64,000 nt of DNA from Sphingopyxis sp. YR583 (GTDB lineage Bacteria; Pseudomonadota; Alphaproteobacteria; Sphingomonadales; Sphingomonadaceae), in NCBI RefSeq assembly GCF_900108295.1, contig NZ_FNWK01000001.1, forward strand, positions 2,291,001-2,355,000, given 5' to 3'. Shown here one piece after another: positions 1 to 7,134 of the stretch; position 1 is the stretch's first letter; every line of letters starts with the position of its first letter. The position numbers were made by a program, and so were the translations under genes. The notes beneath the pieces are model-generated. The model saw only the letters and a program-made list of their open reading frames with translations. It did no database searches and was not told the origin of the DNA.

Positions 1-746
1 GGGATGAAGAGCGCATAGACCTTGCCCACATCGCCGTTGAACATCGCCATGCCGAGCACCCCGACGATGATCGTCGTGAGGCCGAGGAAGGCGCCGGTCA
101 GCGAGATGATGATGTGAAAGGGCAGCGCCCAGACGCCGAGCCGGTTGTGAAGGTCGGCCTCCTGCAACCGCTTCGATCCGCCGAGCCGGAGGTGGAAGGC
201 GTCGCGGAAGATGCGCGGGTGCGCGAGGATGCCCGAGATGAGCGAGGAGAGCAAAGCGACGCCGATCAACCCGACGAGGAAGCCGCCCCACGTGCGCGGC
301 AGGTGGAGGTTGATGTGGAGGCGCGTGATGAACTCGGTCCACGCGAACTCGGTCGACGGGGCGAGCTTGCCCGCGGCGTCGGCGACGAACTCGCGGTCCG
401 CGTCGGCATCGACATGGAGGAGGAGGCGCGGGAAGTCGGCGGTGGGGAGCGTGATATAAACATGCTCGACCCCCGGGCCGCCCGCGGCGATGGCGCCTTC
501 GAACGCGGTCTGCACGGCTTCGGGTGAGGCCTCGGTGAGCTGCGGCGCGGTCGCGCTCTCCCAACGCTGGAACTCGTGCGCGAAGACCGCGATGCTGCCC
601 GACAGGCAGATGAGATAGATGAGCGCGGCGAAGGCGAGGCCGAGGCTGCTGTGCCCGCGGAGCACCGCGCGGACGAAGCCCGCCGGGATGCGCGACATCA
701 GATCCTTTTTCTTGGCGGGCCTTGCGGGCTTGGGAGCGGCGGTCAT
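1..746 (-). CDS. PepSY-associated membrane protein (C-terminal part beyond window)
   Basis: The reverse strand is open from an ATG at 746 to the window edge, so the C-terminus is missing. After a Lys-rich cytoplasmic start there is a membrane helix (FAALIYLICLSGSIAVF), a periplasmic PepSY-like region, a second helix after the LHINLHLPRTWGG stretch, and a third helix reaching the edge. This is the layout of PepSY-associated TM proteins, some of which (the FpvG type) reduce ferric siderophores at the inner membrane. Its start overlaps the stop of the upstream gene by four bases (ATGA), so the two are translationally coupled. The divergent TonB receptor and Fur-like box support an iron role; the reductase activity is inference. 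Confidence 0.85.
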   Translation of the reverse strand, partial: MTAAPKPARPAKKKDLMSRIPAGFVRAVLRGHSSLGLAFAALIYLICLSGSIAVFAHEFQRWESATAPQLTEASPEAVQTAFEGAIAAGGPGVEHVYITLPTADFPRLLLHVDADADREFVADAAGKLAPSTEFAWTEFITRLHINLHLPRTWGGFLVGLIGVALLSSLISGILAHPRIFRDAFHLRLGGSKRLQEADLHNRLGVWALPFHIIISLTGAFLGLTTIIVGVLGMAMFNGDVGKVYALFI

Positions 747-1318
747 GCGAAGCCCTTCACGATGGCGGCGGTGAAGCTGACGAGCGCGACGCCGGTGAGC
801 ACGGCGGTCGCGCGGAGGATGCGGTTGTCGGCGAGCGTCCATGCCATGCAGGCGCCCCACGCGACGGGGACGATGAGCCCGCCGACGACGAGGCGCGTCT
901 GCTGTTCGCCGGGGACGAGCGCGGCCCAGGCGATGCCGACGCCCATCGCGGCGACCATGCCGATCGGCCCGGCCAGCAACCAGCGAAGCGTCTCGCGTCC
1001 CTTGGTCGTTGCGCGGTCGGAGGGTTCGGGGGCGAGGCTTTCGCGTGCGGTGCGCGCCTTGGCCTGACGGACGGTGTAATTTGCGGCGACCATGCCGAGC
1101 GCGGCGGTCGAGACGATCGCGAGCGCCACAAAAGGCCCGCGCGCGGGGCCGAGCGCCCAGGCCGGAAGGATCGTCGCGGCAGCGATCAGCAGCCAGCCGG
1201 CGACGACAAGCCCGGTCTGTTGATCCTTGCCGCGCCACGAGCGGCGCAACAGCCAGGTGCCCGCACCCGCCGCCACGGCAATCAGCAGCGCCGGCAAAAG
1301 CGCCGAACTGTCGTCCAT
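743..1318 (-). CDS. small multi-pass membrane protein of PepSY/TonB iron locus
   Basis: 191 residues with about six hydrophobic segments and a short charged loop near residues 85-105, and no recognisable catalytic motif. The ATG at 1318 follows AGGGGG at good spacing. The gene is first in a two-gene operon with the PepSY protein (ATGA overlap at 743-746) and is divergent from a TonB-dependent receptor, with a Fur-like palindrome between them. I do not recognise a named family. Context suggests a membrane accessory of ferric-siderophore processing. Confidence 0.75.
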   Translation of the reverse strand: MDDSSALLPALLIAVAAGAGTWLLRRSWRGKDQQTGLVVAGWLLIAAATILPAWALGPARGPFVALAIVSTAALGMVAANYTVRQAKARTARESLAPEPSDRATTKGRETLRWLLAGPIGMVAAMGVGIAWAALVPGEQQTRLVVGGLIVPVAWGACMAWTLADNRILRATAVLTGVALVSFTAAIVKGFA

Positions 1319-1345
1319 ATGTCCCCCTGTATCGTTCCGGCCTAA

Positions 1346-1368
1346 CTATTGACTCTCATTCGCAATAG
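1346..1368. promoter_or_regulatory. Fur-like box between PepSY operon and TonB receptor
   Basis: The 23-bp imperfect palindrome has perfect arms CTATTG and CAATAG around an 11-bp centre. Read on the reverse strand, its core GAATGAGAGTCAAT resembles gammaproteobacterial Fur boxes. It lies midway between the divergent starts at 1318 and 1410, so it could repress both. Comparable sites occur at 11276 and 14945, each before an iron-type gene. Confidence 0.55.
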
Positions 1369-1409
1369 CAATAGCGGCCCTGCGATAGCCAAGCGGGGAG
1401 CTAAAGACA

Positions 1410-3758
1410 ATGACCAACTCTTTCCGGCCGGTTCTGGCCCTGATGCTGGCGAGCGCGGCGATGCCGGCCTATGCTGACGAAGCGGCGATGGAGTCGGCCG
1501 CCGCGGACGCGGGCGTTGCGGGCGAAAGCAACGAGATCGTTGTGACGGGCCTGAAATTCGATCGCTCGCTTCAGGATACGCCGACGAGCGTCAAGGTGTT
1601 CACCGCGGAAGAGATCGACCGGCAGAATCTGATTTCGGTCTATGACCTGATCGATCGCACCGCGAACGTCGCGTCGACCTTTGCCGAGTCCGGGTTCAAC
1701 ATTCGCGGCATTTCGAGCACCAATGTGTCGGGCACCGGTTTCGGCGACCTCGCCACCGTCTATCTCGACGGATCGCCGTTGCCGCGCGAAGCGAGCGGCG
1801 GCGGGCCGCTCGACCTCTGGGATCTCGATCAGGTGGAAATCCTGCGCGGGCCGCAGTCGACGCTGCAGGGGCGCAACGCGCTGGCGGGCGCGATCATCCT
1901 CAAGACCACCGACCCGAGCTTCGAGTGGAAGGGCAAGGCGCGCGCGATGATCACCGACGCCGACGGCGAATATCGCCTCGCCGCCGCGGTGGGCGGGCCG
2001 ATCGTCCCCGACGTGCTGGCGTTTCGTGTGGCGGGCGAACTCGCGCGCGGCGACGGGTTGATCAAGAACAGCGTCACCGGCGGCGATTATGCGAAGTCGA
2101 ACAGCGAAGTGGTGCGCACCAAATTGCTGTTTACCCCATTTGGCGCGGACGGGCTGCGGATCGTCGGGTCGTATCTCTATGACCGGCATTACGGCAACGA
2201 CGGGCGCGGTTATACGTTCACCGACCTGCCGAACAGTTGGAAGCGCCGCACGGTCGAAGCGAACCGGCCGACCTATTCGAAGACGAGCACCGACCTGTTC
2301 ACGCTCGACGTGTCGTTGCCGCTCGGCGACGTCTTCACGCTGTCGTCGATCAGCAGCTACAATCACCTCAAGACCTTTTCGACCTATGACGGCGACCTGC
2401 GCCGCGAGGACGAGGCCTATGGCGACTATTCGACGAACCAGAAGATTTTCAGCCAGGAGGTCCGGCTGACTTTCGACACCGGCAATCTTCAGGGGCTGAT
2501 CGGCGCCTATTATTCTAAGCACAAGAATCCCGACTATCTGGCGAACAGCACCTTCAGCCTCGATCTCGACGTCAATCTGGGGCTGACGAGCCGCGTCGCG
2601 CAATTCCTCGCTCTGCCGCCCGCGCAGGGGGGCGCCGGGATGGATCCTGCCACCGCGCTCGCGACCGCGCAGGCCGTGCGCGCGCTCTATCCCCAGCGTG
2701 TCTTCATCTCGTCCGAGCAGCTCTATCCGTTCAACATCGAGACGCAGGCCTTGTTCGGCGATGCGAGCTGGGAAATCACCCCGGGGCTCAAACTGCTCGC
2801 GGGCTTCCGCTATGACCGCGAAAAGCAGACGGTGCGCAACGAGAATGCGGTGACACTGAACACGGTGCTGCCCGACCCCGCCTTTTACGGTCAGGTTAAT
2901 CCGCTGTTCGGCCTGGTCGTGCAGACGGTGAACGGGCTGCTGCTTTCGGACGTTCAGAACGCCAACAGCTCGGGCCCGCAGCAGACGACGATCTATAAGG
3001 CATTCCTGCCGAAGGGCGGCGTGTCGTGGGAGGTCGCGCCCAACAAGACGCTGAGCGTGATCGCGCAGCGCGGCTATCGTTCGGGCGGCGCGGGCATCAA
3101 TCCCGGGCAGGCCTATGCCTTTACCTATGATCCCGAATATACGTGGAATTACGAAATGTCGCTGCGCACCCAGTGGCTCGACCGGCGGCTGACGCTGAAC
3201 GCCAACGCGTTCTACATCGACTGGTCGGACCAGCAGGTGACGGTGCAATTGTCCGAAAACCAATATGATTATGAAACGCAGAATGCGGGCAAGTCGCGCG
3301 TCTGGGGTTTCGAGGTCGAGAGCGATTTCGACGTCACCGATGCGCTGAACATCTATGGCTCGGTCGGTTATGCGAACAGCAAGTTCCTCGACTTCACCGT
3401 GCAAAATGGTCAGGCGCAGGATCTGTCGGGCAACGCCTTTTCTGGCGCGCCGAAATGGACCGCCGCGATCGGGTTCGACTGGCGCCACGCGAGCGGCGTG
3501 TCGGTCAACGTCAACGCCAATTATCGCGGCGCCCAATATCAGGGCGTGATCGAACAGGATCAGGGGCGCGACGTGCCGGCGCGCACGCTGGTCAACGCCA
3601 AGATCGGATATAGCAACGACAATTTCGGCGCCTATCTGGTCGCGACGAACCTCTTCAACGACAAATATTTCGACTATGAATATGAAAATGCCGGGCGCCT
3701 GCAGGCGCTGCTCGGCGAGCCGCGGATGATCGGCCTGACCTTCGAAGGCCGCTTCTGA
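1410..3758 (+). CDS. TonB-dependent receptor
   Basis: 782-residue outer-membrane receptor with a signal peptide ending at AYA-DE, a TonB box (NEIVVTGLK, about residue 41), and a plug domain containing YDLIDRTANV and the diagnostic VEILRGPQSTLQGRNALAG. A long beta-barrel with aromatic strands follows and ends in a C-terminal Phe (FEGRF). GGGGAG precedes the ATG. The substrate cannot be read from sequence. The divergent PepSY operon and Fur-like box suggest a ferric siderophore. Confidence 0.95.
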   Translation: MTNSFRPVLALMLASAAMPAYADEAAMESAAADAGVAGESNEIVVTGLKFDRSLQDTPTSVKVFTAEEIDRQNLISVYDLIDRTANVASTFAESGFNIRGISSTNVSGTGFGDLATVYLDGSPLPREASGGGPLDLWDLDQVEILRGPQSTLQGRNALAGAIILKTTDPSFEWKGKARAMITDADGEYRLAAAVGGPIVPDVLAFRVAGELARGDGLIKNSVTGGDYAKSNSEVVRTKLLFTPFGADGLRIVGSYLYDRHYGNDGRGYTFTDLPNSWKRRTVEANRPTYSKTSTDLFTLDVSLPLGDVFTLSSISSYNHLKTFSTYDGDLRREDEAYGDYSTNQKIFSQEVRLTFDTGNLQGLIGAYYSKHKNPDYLANSTFSLDLDVNLGLTSRVAQFLALPPAQGGAGMDPATALATAQAVRALYPQRVFISSEQLYPFNIETQALFGDASWEITPGLKLLAGFRYDREKQTVRNENAVTLNTVLPDPAFYGQVNPLFGLVVQTVNGLLLSDVQNANSSGPQQTTIYKAFLPKGGVSWEVAPNKTLSVIAQRGYRSGGAGINPGQAYAFTYDPEYTWNYEMSLRTQWLDRRLTLNANAFYIDWSDQQVTVQLSENQYDYETQNAGKSRVWGFEVESDFDVTDALNIYGSVGYANSKFLDFTVQNGQAQDLSGNAFSGAPKWTAAIGFDWRHASGVSVNVNANYRGAQYQGVIEQDQGRDVPARTLVNAKIGYSNDNFGAYLVATNLFNDKYFDYEYENAGRLQALLGEPRMIGLTFEGRF

Positions 3759-3765
3759 TCGGGGA

Positions 3766-3795
3766 GGGCGCTGCCGCGGCGAGCGGTCAGCGCCC
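3766..3795. terminator. possible convergent terminator hairpin
   Basis: GGGCGCTG and CAGCGCCC form a perfect 8-bp stem with a 14-base loop just after the TonB receptor stop, and overlap the stop codon of the convergent LtrA-family gene. There is no T tract on either side, so termination is only plausible. Confidence 0.35.
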
Positions 3796-4965
3796 CGCGA
3801 TCGCTGGCGCGGTGCGCCGTGTTTGGCTTTCCCAGATCGCGACCGCGGCGAGAAGCAGGGTCGTACACCACCCCATGGTGAGCAGATTGGCGTTGAGTCC
3901 GATCGGGGCGAGCGCCAAGGCTGCCAGGATTCCCGCGAGGTGGGACGCCGGGACGCGGCCATAGACGACACGGCGATAGATTGCGCTGCCCGCCAGATAG
4001 AGGATGGGGCCGGCCGCGATCACCAGCACCTGCGGCAGGCTGGCGTGGCCGCCCGGATGTTCCATCGCAAGGTCGTTGCCGACCGCGCAGACGATGATGC
4101 CCCCGACGAGGATCGCGTGGACATAGTTGAACCAGGCGCCGATGCGGCCGGGATCGTCCGACGTCGTGATCTTCGCCGTCGCGTCCTTGCTCGAGGTACC
4201 GAAATAGAGCCACCAGAGCGCGAGCGTGCCGAGGAAGGTCGCGCCGAGGGCCGAGAGGATCGGCGTGCTCCAACTCTGGTCGCGCCCAAGCGTTGCGCCG
4301 GTCGCGAGCAGCGTCTCGCCAAGCGCGACGATGACGAACAGCTGGCAACGTTCGGCAAGGTGGCCGCCCTCGATCGTCCATTCGCTCGTTTGCGATCGCC
4401 CGAGGCCGGGAAAGGCGAAGCCGGTCATCGGCGCGACATATTCGAGCAGGACCGCGATCCCCCAGAGCGCGAGCCGCCCCTCGTGGCCGGCGAATGCGCC
4501 CGCGATCCAGAAACAGCCCGAGAGCGTGAACCACGCCGCCATCCGGCGATAGTTGGCGGCGAGCGGCGTGCCGCGGTCGAGGTGGAAGATGACAAACAGC
4601 GTTCGGCCGAGTTGGAGCGTGACATAACAGGCCGCGAACACCAGTCCCCGGTCGCCGAACGCTTCGGGAATCGCGGCGGCCATCATCAGCGCGAGCAGCA
4701 TCAGGACGAAGAGGACGCCGCGCAGTCGGGGATTTTCGGGATCGAACCAGTTGGTGACCCAGCAGGTATATTGCCAGCCGAGCCACACCGCGAACCACAG
4801 GATCAGCGTTTCGAGCGCGCCGACGGGGCTCAGATGATGGAGGAGCAGGTGGCTGAGCTGGGTGACCGCGAAGACATAGACCAGATCGAAGAATAATTCT
4901 TCATAGGTGACGCGGGCATGATGCCCGTCGCGGTTGCGCAAAATGGACCGGCGGGTCGCCGTCAT
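3787..4965 (-). CDS. low temperature requirement protein A (LtrA) family membrane protein
   Basis: 392 residues with about ten hydrophobic helices. The N-terminal VTYEELFFDLVYVFAVTQLS is the hallmark of the LtrA family, and the E-rich central segment GGHLAERCQLFVIVALGE is also typical. The longer reading frame upstream is not used: the ATG at 4965 sits in an ATGA overlap with the stop of the preceding gene, giving the family length. LtrA is named from a Listeria cold-growth locus, but its biochemical function is unknown. No local gene suggests a more specific role. Confidence 0.85.
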   Translation of the reverse strand: MTATRRSILRNRDGHHARVTYEELFFDLVYVFAVTQLSHLLLHHLSPVGALETLILWFAVWLGWQYTCWVTNWFDPENPRLRGVLFVLMLLALMMAAAIPEAFGDRGLVFAACYVTLQLGRTLFVIFHLDRGTPLAANYRRMAAWFTLSGCFWIAGAFAGHEGRLALWGIAVLLEYVAPMTGFAFPGLGRSQTSEWTIEGGHLAERCQLFVIVALGETLLATGATLGRDQSWSTPILSALGATFLGTLALWWLYFGTSSKDATAKITTSDDPGRIGAWFNYVHAILVGGIIVCAVGNDLAMEHPGGHASLPQVLVIAAGPILYLAGSAIYRRVVYGRVPASHLAGILAALALAPIGLNANLLTMGWCTTLLLAAVAIWESQTRRTAPAIAGR

Positions 4966-5228
4966 CGCGAAAAACGCCAGATCGCGATGGCGGCCAGCGC
5001 GGCAGGGATCAGGAAGACGATGAACAGGATCGGCGTCTCCTCGCGCACCGAATAGCCCGCCTTGGTGACGCCCACCCACATGTTGAGCGCGGCGACCGCC
5101 AACCAGACGGGTATGAAATATTTGGCCGCCAGCGCGAGATCGGGGCGGGTCCCGCCCCACAGATGGCCAAAGAGCAGGAATAGGCCGAGCAGCACCGCGC
5201 CGCCTGTGATGACCAACAGCATGTGCAT
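4962..5228 (-). CDS. small three-helix membrane protein
   Basis: 88 residues with three predicted membrane helices (residues 4-20, about 40-55, 66-83) and a conserved-looking GHLWGGTRP loop. The start at 5228 has GGGGAT upstream on the reverse strand. It is coupled to the LtrA-family gene by ATGA at 4962-4965, so the two proteins are probably made together. No function is recognised. Confidence 0.7.
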   Translation of the reverse strand: MHMLLVITGGAVLLGLFLLFGHLWGGTRPDLALAAKYFIPVWLAVAALNMWVGVTKAGYSVREETPILFIVFLIPAALAAIAIWRFSR

Positions 5229-5290
5229 GATCGAATCCCCTGTGAAATGGCCGCCAGTCTAGCCGCGGCCGTGATGCCCGAAAAGAGGAG

Positions 5291-5316
5291 CGGACGGCGC
5301 GGCGGTGCGCCGTCCG
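5291..5316 (-). terminator. hairpin downstream of SDR gene
   Basis: A perfect 10-bp stem (CGGACGGCGC and GCGCCGTCCG) with a 6-base loop lies about 45 bases after the SDR stop on the reverse strand and is followed there by CTCCTCTTTTC. The tail is weak but the position fits a terminator. Confidence 0.45.
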
Positions 5317-5360
5317 CCCGGCTGTCCCGGCGGCCGGAGGGACGGCCACCGGGGGAGGGG

Positions 5361-6134
5361 TCACTTGGTCGTGTAGCCGCCGTTGACGAGGATCGTCTGG
5401 CCGGTCATCCACCAGCCGTCGGACACCAGCATGCGGATCCACGGGACGATATCCTGAATGTCGGTCAGCCCGGTCTTCGTGAAGGCGGACAGCGCCGCGG
5501 CCGACTTGTGATAGGCCTGCGCATCGGCTTCTTCAGCGGGATAGAAGAAGGGCGTGTCCATCGGACCCGGGCCGATCGCGGTCACCGAAATGCCGCGCGC
5601 GCCGAACTCCTTCGATGCGGCGCGGGTGAAATGTTCGACCGGCGCCTTGGTCCCCGCATAGGCGGCATAAAAGGGCGTGTAGGCGCCGAGCAGGGATGTG
5701 ACGAGCGTGCAGACCTTGCCATTGTCGTTCACATGCTTGCCCGCCTCTTTCAGGAAGAAGAAGGCGGTCTTCGAATTGACGGCGGTCATCTCGTCATATT
5801 CGGCCTCGCTGATTTCGGTGAAGGGCTTTTTCAGCACCTTGCCGACGGTATTGATCGCGATATCGGGGCGGCCGATTGCGGCGATGGTGTCGGCAAAAAG
5901 CTTTTCCATGGACGCGGCCGACGTGAGATCGGCCTGGAAGGCGACGGCTTCGGCGCCCGCGGCGCGGACTGCGGCGAGCGTTTCCTCGGTCTCGGCCGCC
6001 GAGGCGGCGCTGTTGTAATGGATGACGATCGCCCTGGCGCCCTGTTCGGCGAGGTCGCGCGCGACCAGTCCCCCCAGATTCTTGCCCCCGCCCGCGATGA
6101 GGACGGTCTTACCCTTGATGCTGTGATCGGCCAT
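5361..6134 (-). CDS. short-chain dehydrogenase/reductase (SDR) family oxidoreductase
   Basis: 257 residues, the normal length for a classical SDR. The Rossmann motif is the variant GGGKNLGG (residues about 14-21) in place of TGxxxGxG. The catalytic stretch holds Ser of VTSLLG and Y-A-G-T-K, followed by the GPGPMDTPFF segment. The start is the ATG at 6134, preceded by AAGGAG; upstream in-frame sequence looks non-coding. The substrate is unknown. The gene is divergent from an AraC regulator 121 bp away, which may control it. Confidence 0.9.
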   Translation of the reverse strand: MADHSIKGKTVLIAGGGKNLGGLVARDLAEQGARAIVIHYNSAASAAETEETLAAVRAAGAEAVAFQADLTSAASMEKLFADTIAAIGRPDIAINTVGKVLKKPFTEISEAEYDEMTAVNSKTAFFFLKEAGKHVNDNGKVCTLVTSLLGAYTPFYAAYAGTKAPVEHFTRAASKEFGARGISVTAIGPGPMDTPFFYPAEEADAQAYHKSAAALSAFTKTGLTDIQDIVPWIRMLVSDGWWMTGQTILVNGGYTTK

Positions 6135-6255
6135 ATTTGGTCTCCTTGGTCGTTGTTTATCCAAGGCTAAGGCGCTTTCGGCTTGTCCGCTTTCAAATTC
6201 CGGCGCAGCCTTCAAAAATTGTCAGGACGAGTCGTGGGGCTCGCAAGGTGGGCGA

Positions 6256-7116
6256 TTGACCGAAGCCGTAACCGTCTGGGATGGCATCAGACCGCGATCG
6301 GGGCGCGACGTCGTCGCGCGACATCAGGCGCATATCGGCCGGTTCGGCGTGCTTGCCGCCACCGAGAATCTGGCTTCGCCGACCGACTGGGCCTTCGAGG
6401 AAGATCATCATGTGATCGTCGTCCATCTCGGTGGGCAGCTAGACCGGATGGAGTGCGAATTTTCGGTCGGTCCGTCGGGGCCGGTGCTGCCGACACGCGG
6501 CGATGTGTGGATAATCCCGGCGGCATGCCGCTATGCCGCGCTCGCGCAGGGCGAGCGGGCGGAGTTTGTCGAACTCAGCATTCCGACGGCGCTGCTTGCC
6601 GATGCGCCACTGGTGGCGCGGGTGCAGCATCGCGACGATTTTCTCTTCGGCGCGGCGACGCGGCTGTTCGAGCTGTTACGCGAAACGGATGACGATCTGG
6701 CGCGGATGGCGTCGCATGAGGTCGGCGATGCGCTTGAGCGACATCTGTTTCATCGATATGGGCATCGCGATCCACAGCCCGTGCGGCGGGCGTTGTCGGC
6801 ATCGGATCGCAACCGGCTGGTCGACGCGATCCGCGGGCAGCTCGATGCGGAGCATAGCCTTGCCACGCTTTCGGCGCTGGTCGGGATGGATGAGCGGGGC
6901 TTCACCGGCGCCTTTCGCAACGCATTCGGCGTGTCGCCCTGGCAATATGTGATGCGCGCGCGTCTTGACGAGGCGGCGCGGCGGCTGTGGTATGGTGGGG
7001 AATCGATGACCGAGGTGGCGCTGGCGACGGGCTTTGCCTCGCCAAGCCATTTCGCGACCGCCTTTGCGCGGCGCTTCGGGGTGCCGCCGTCGCGCTATCG
7101 TGCCGCAGCACGATAG
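6256..7116 (+). CDS. AraC family transcriptional regulator
   Basis: 286 residues with a TTG start, chosen because AAGGTG lies six bases upstream and no in-frame ATG exists near it. The N-terminal 160 residues look like a cupin-type ligand domain. The C-terminal hundred carry the two AraC helix-turn-helix units (SLATLSALVGMDERGF and MTEVALATGFASPSHF) ending in FGVPPSRYR. It is divergent from the SDR gene, its likely target. Its last codons lie in a 13-bp palindrome that also ends the convergent TonB receptor region. Confidence 0.9.
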   Translation: MTEAVTVWDGIRPRSGRDVVARHQAHIGRFGVLAATENLASPTDWAFEEDHHVIVVHLGGQLDRMECEFSVGPSGPVLPTRGDVWIIPAACRYAALAQGERAEFVELSIPTALLADAPLVARVQHRDDFLFGAATRLFELLRETDDDLARMASHEVGDALERHLFHRYGHRDPQPVRRALSASDRNRLVDAIRGQLDAEHSLATLSALVGMDERGFTGAFRNAFGVSPWQYVMRARLDEAARRLWYGGESMTEVALATGFASPSHFATAFARRFGVPPSRYRAAAR

Positions 7117-7120
7117 CGCG
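7091..7120. terminator. 13-bp perfect inverted repeat between convergent genes
   Basis: CGCGCTATCGTGC pairs with GCACGATAGCGCG around a 4-base loop. The repeat encodes the last residues and stop of the AraC gene and precedes the stop of the convergent TonB receptor by 15 bp. There is no T tract, so it may be a transcript-stabilising hairpin or a weak bidirectional terminator. Confidence 0.45.
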
Positions 7121-7134
7121 GGCGGTTCGGCGCG

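Noticed and set aside
1401..3971. 856-codon open frame on the reverse strand
   Set aside because: It is the complement of the TonB receptor at 1410-3758. The translation is Arg/Ala/Val/Ile-rich without domains, as expected from antisense of a GC-rich gene.
3787..5442. N-terminal extension of the LtrA-family gene to 5442
   Set aside because: It would read through the entire 88-residue membrane protein gene in another frame. The ATGA junction at 4962-4965 and the family start support 4965.
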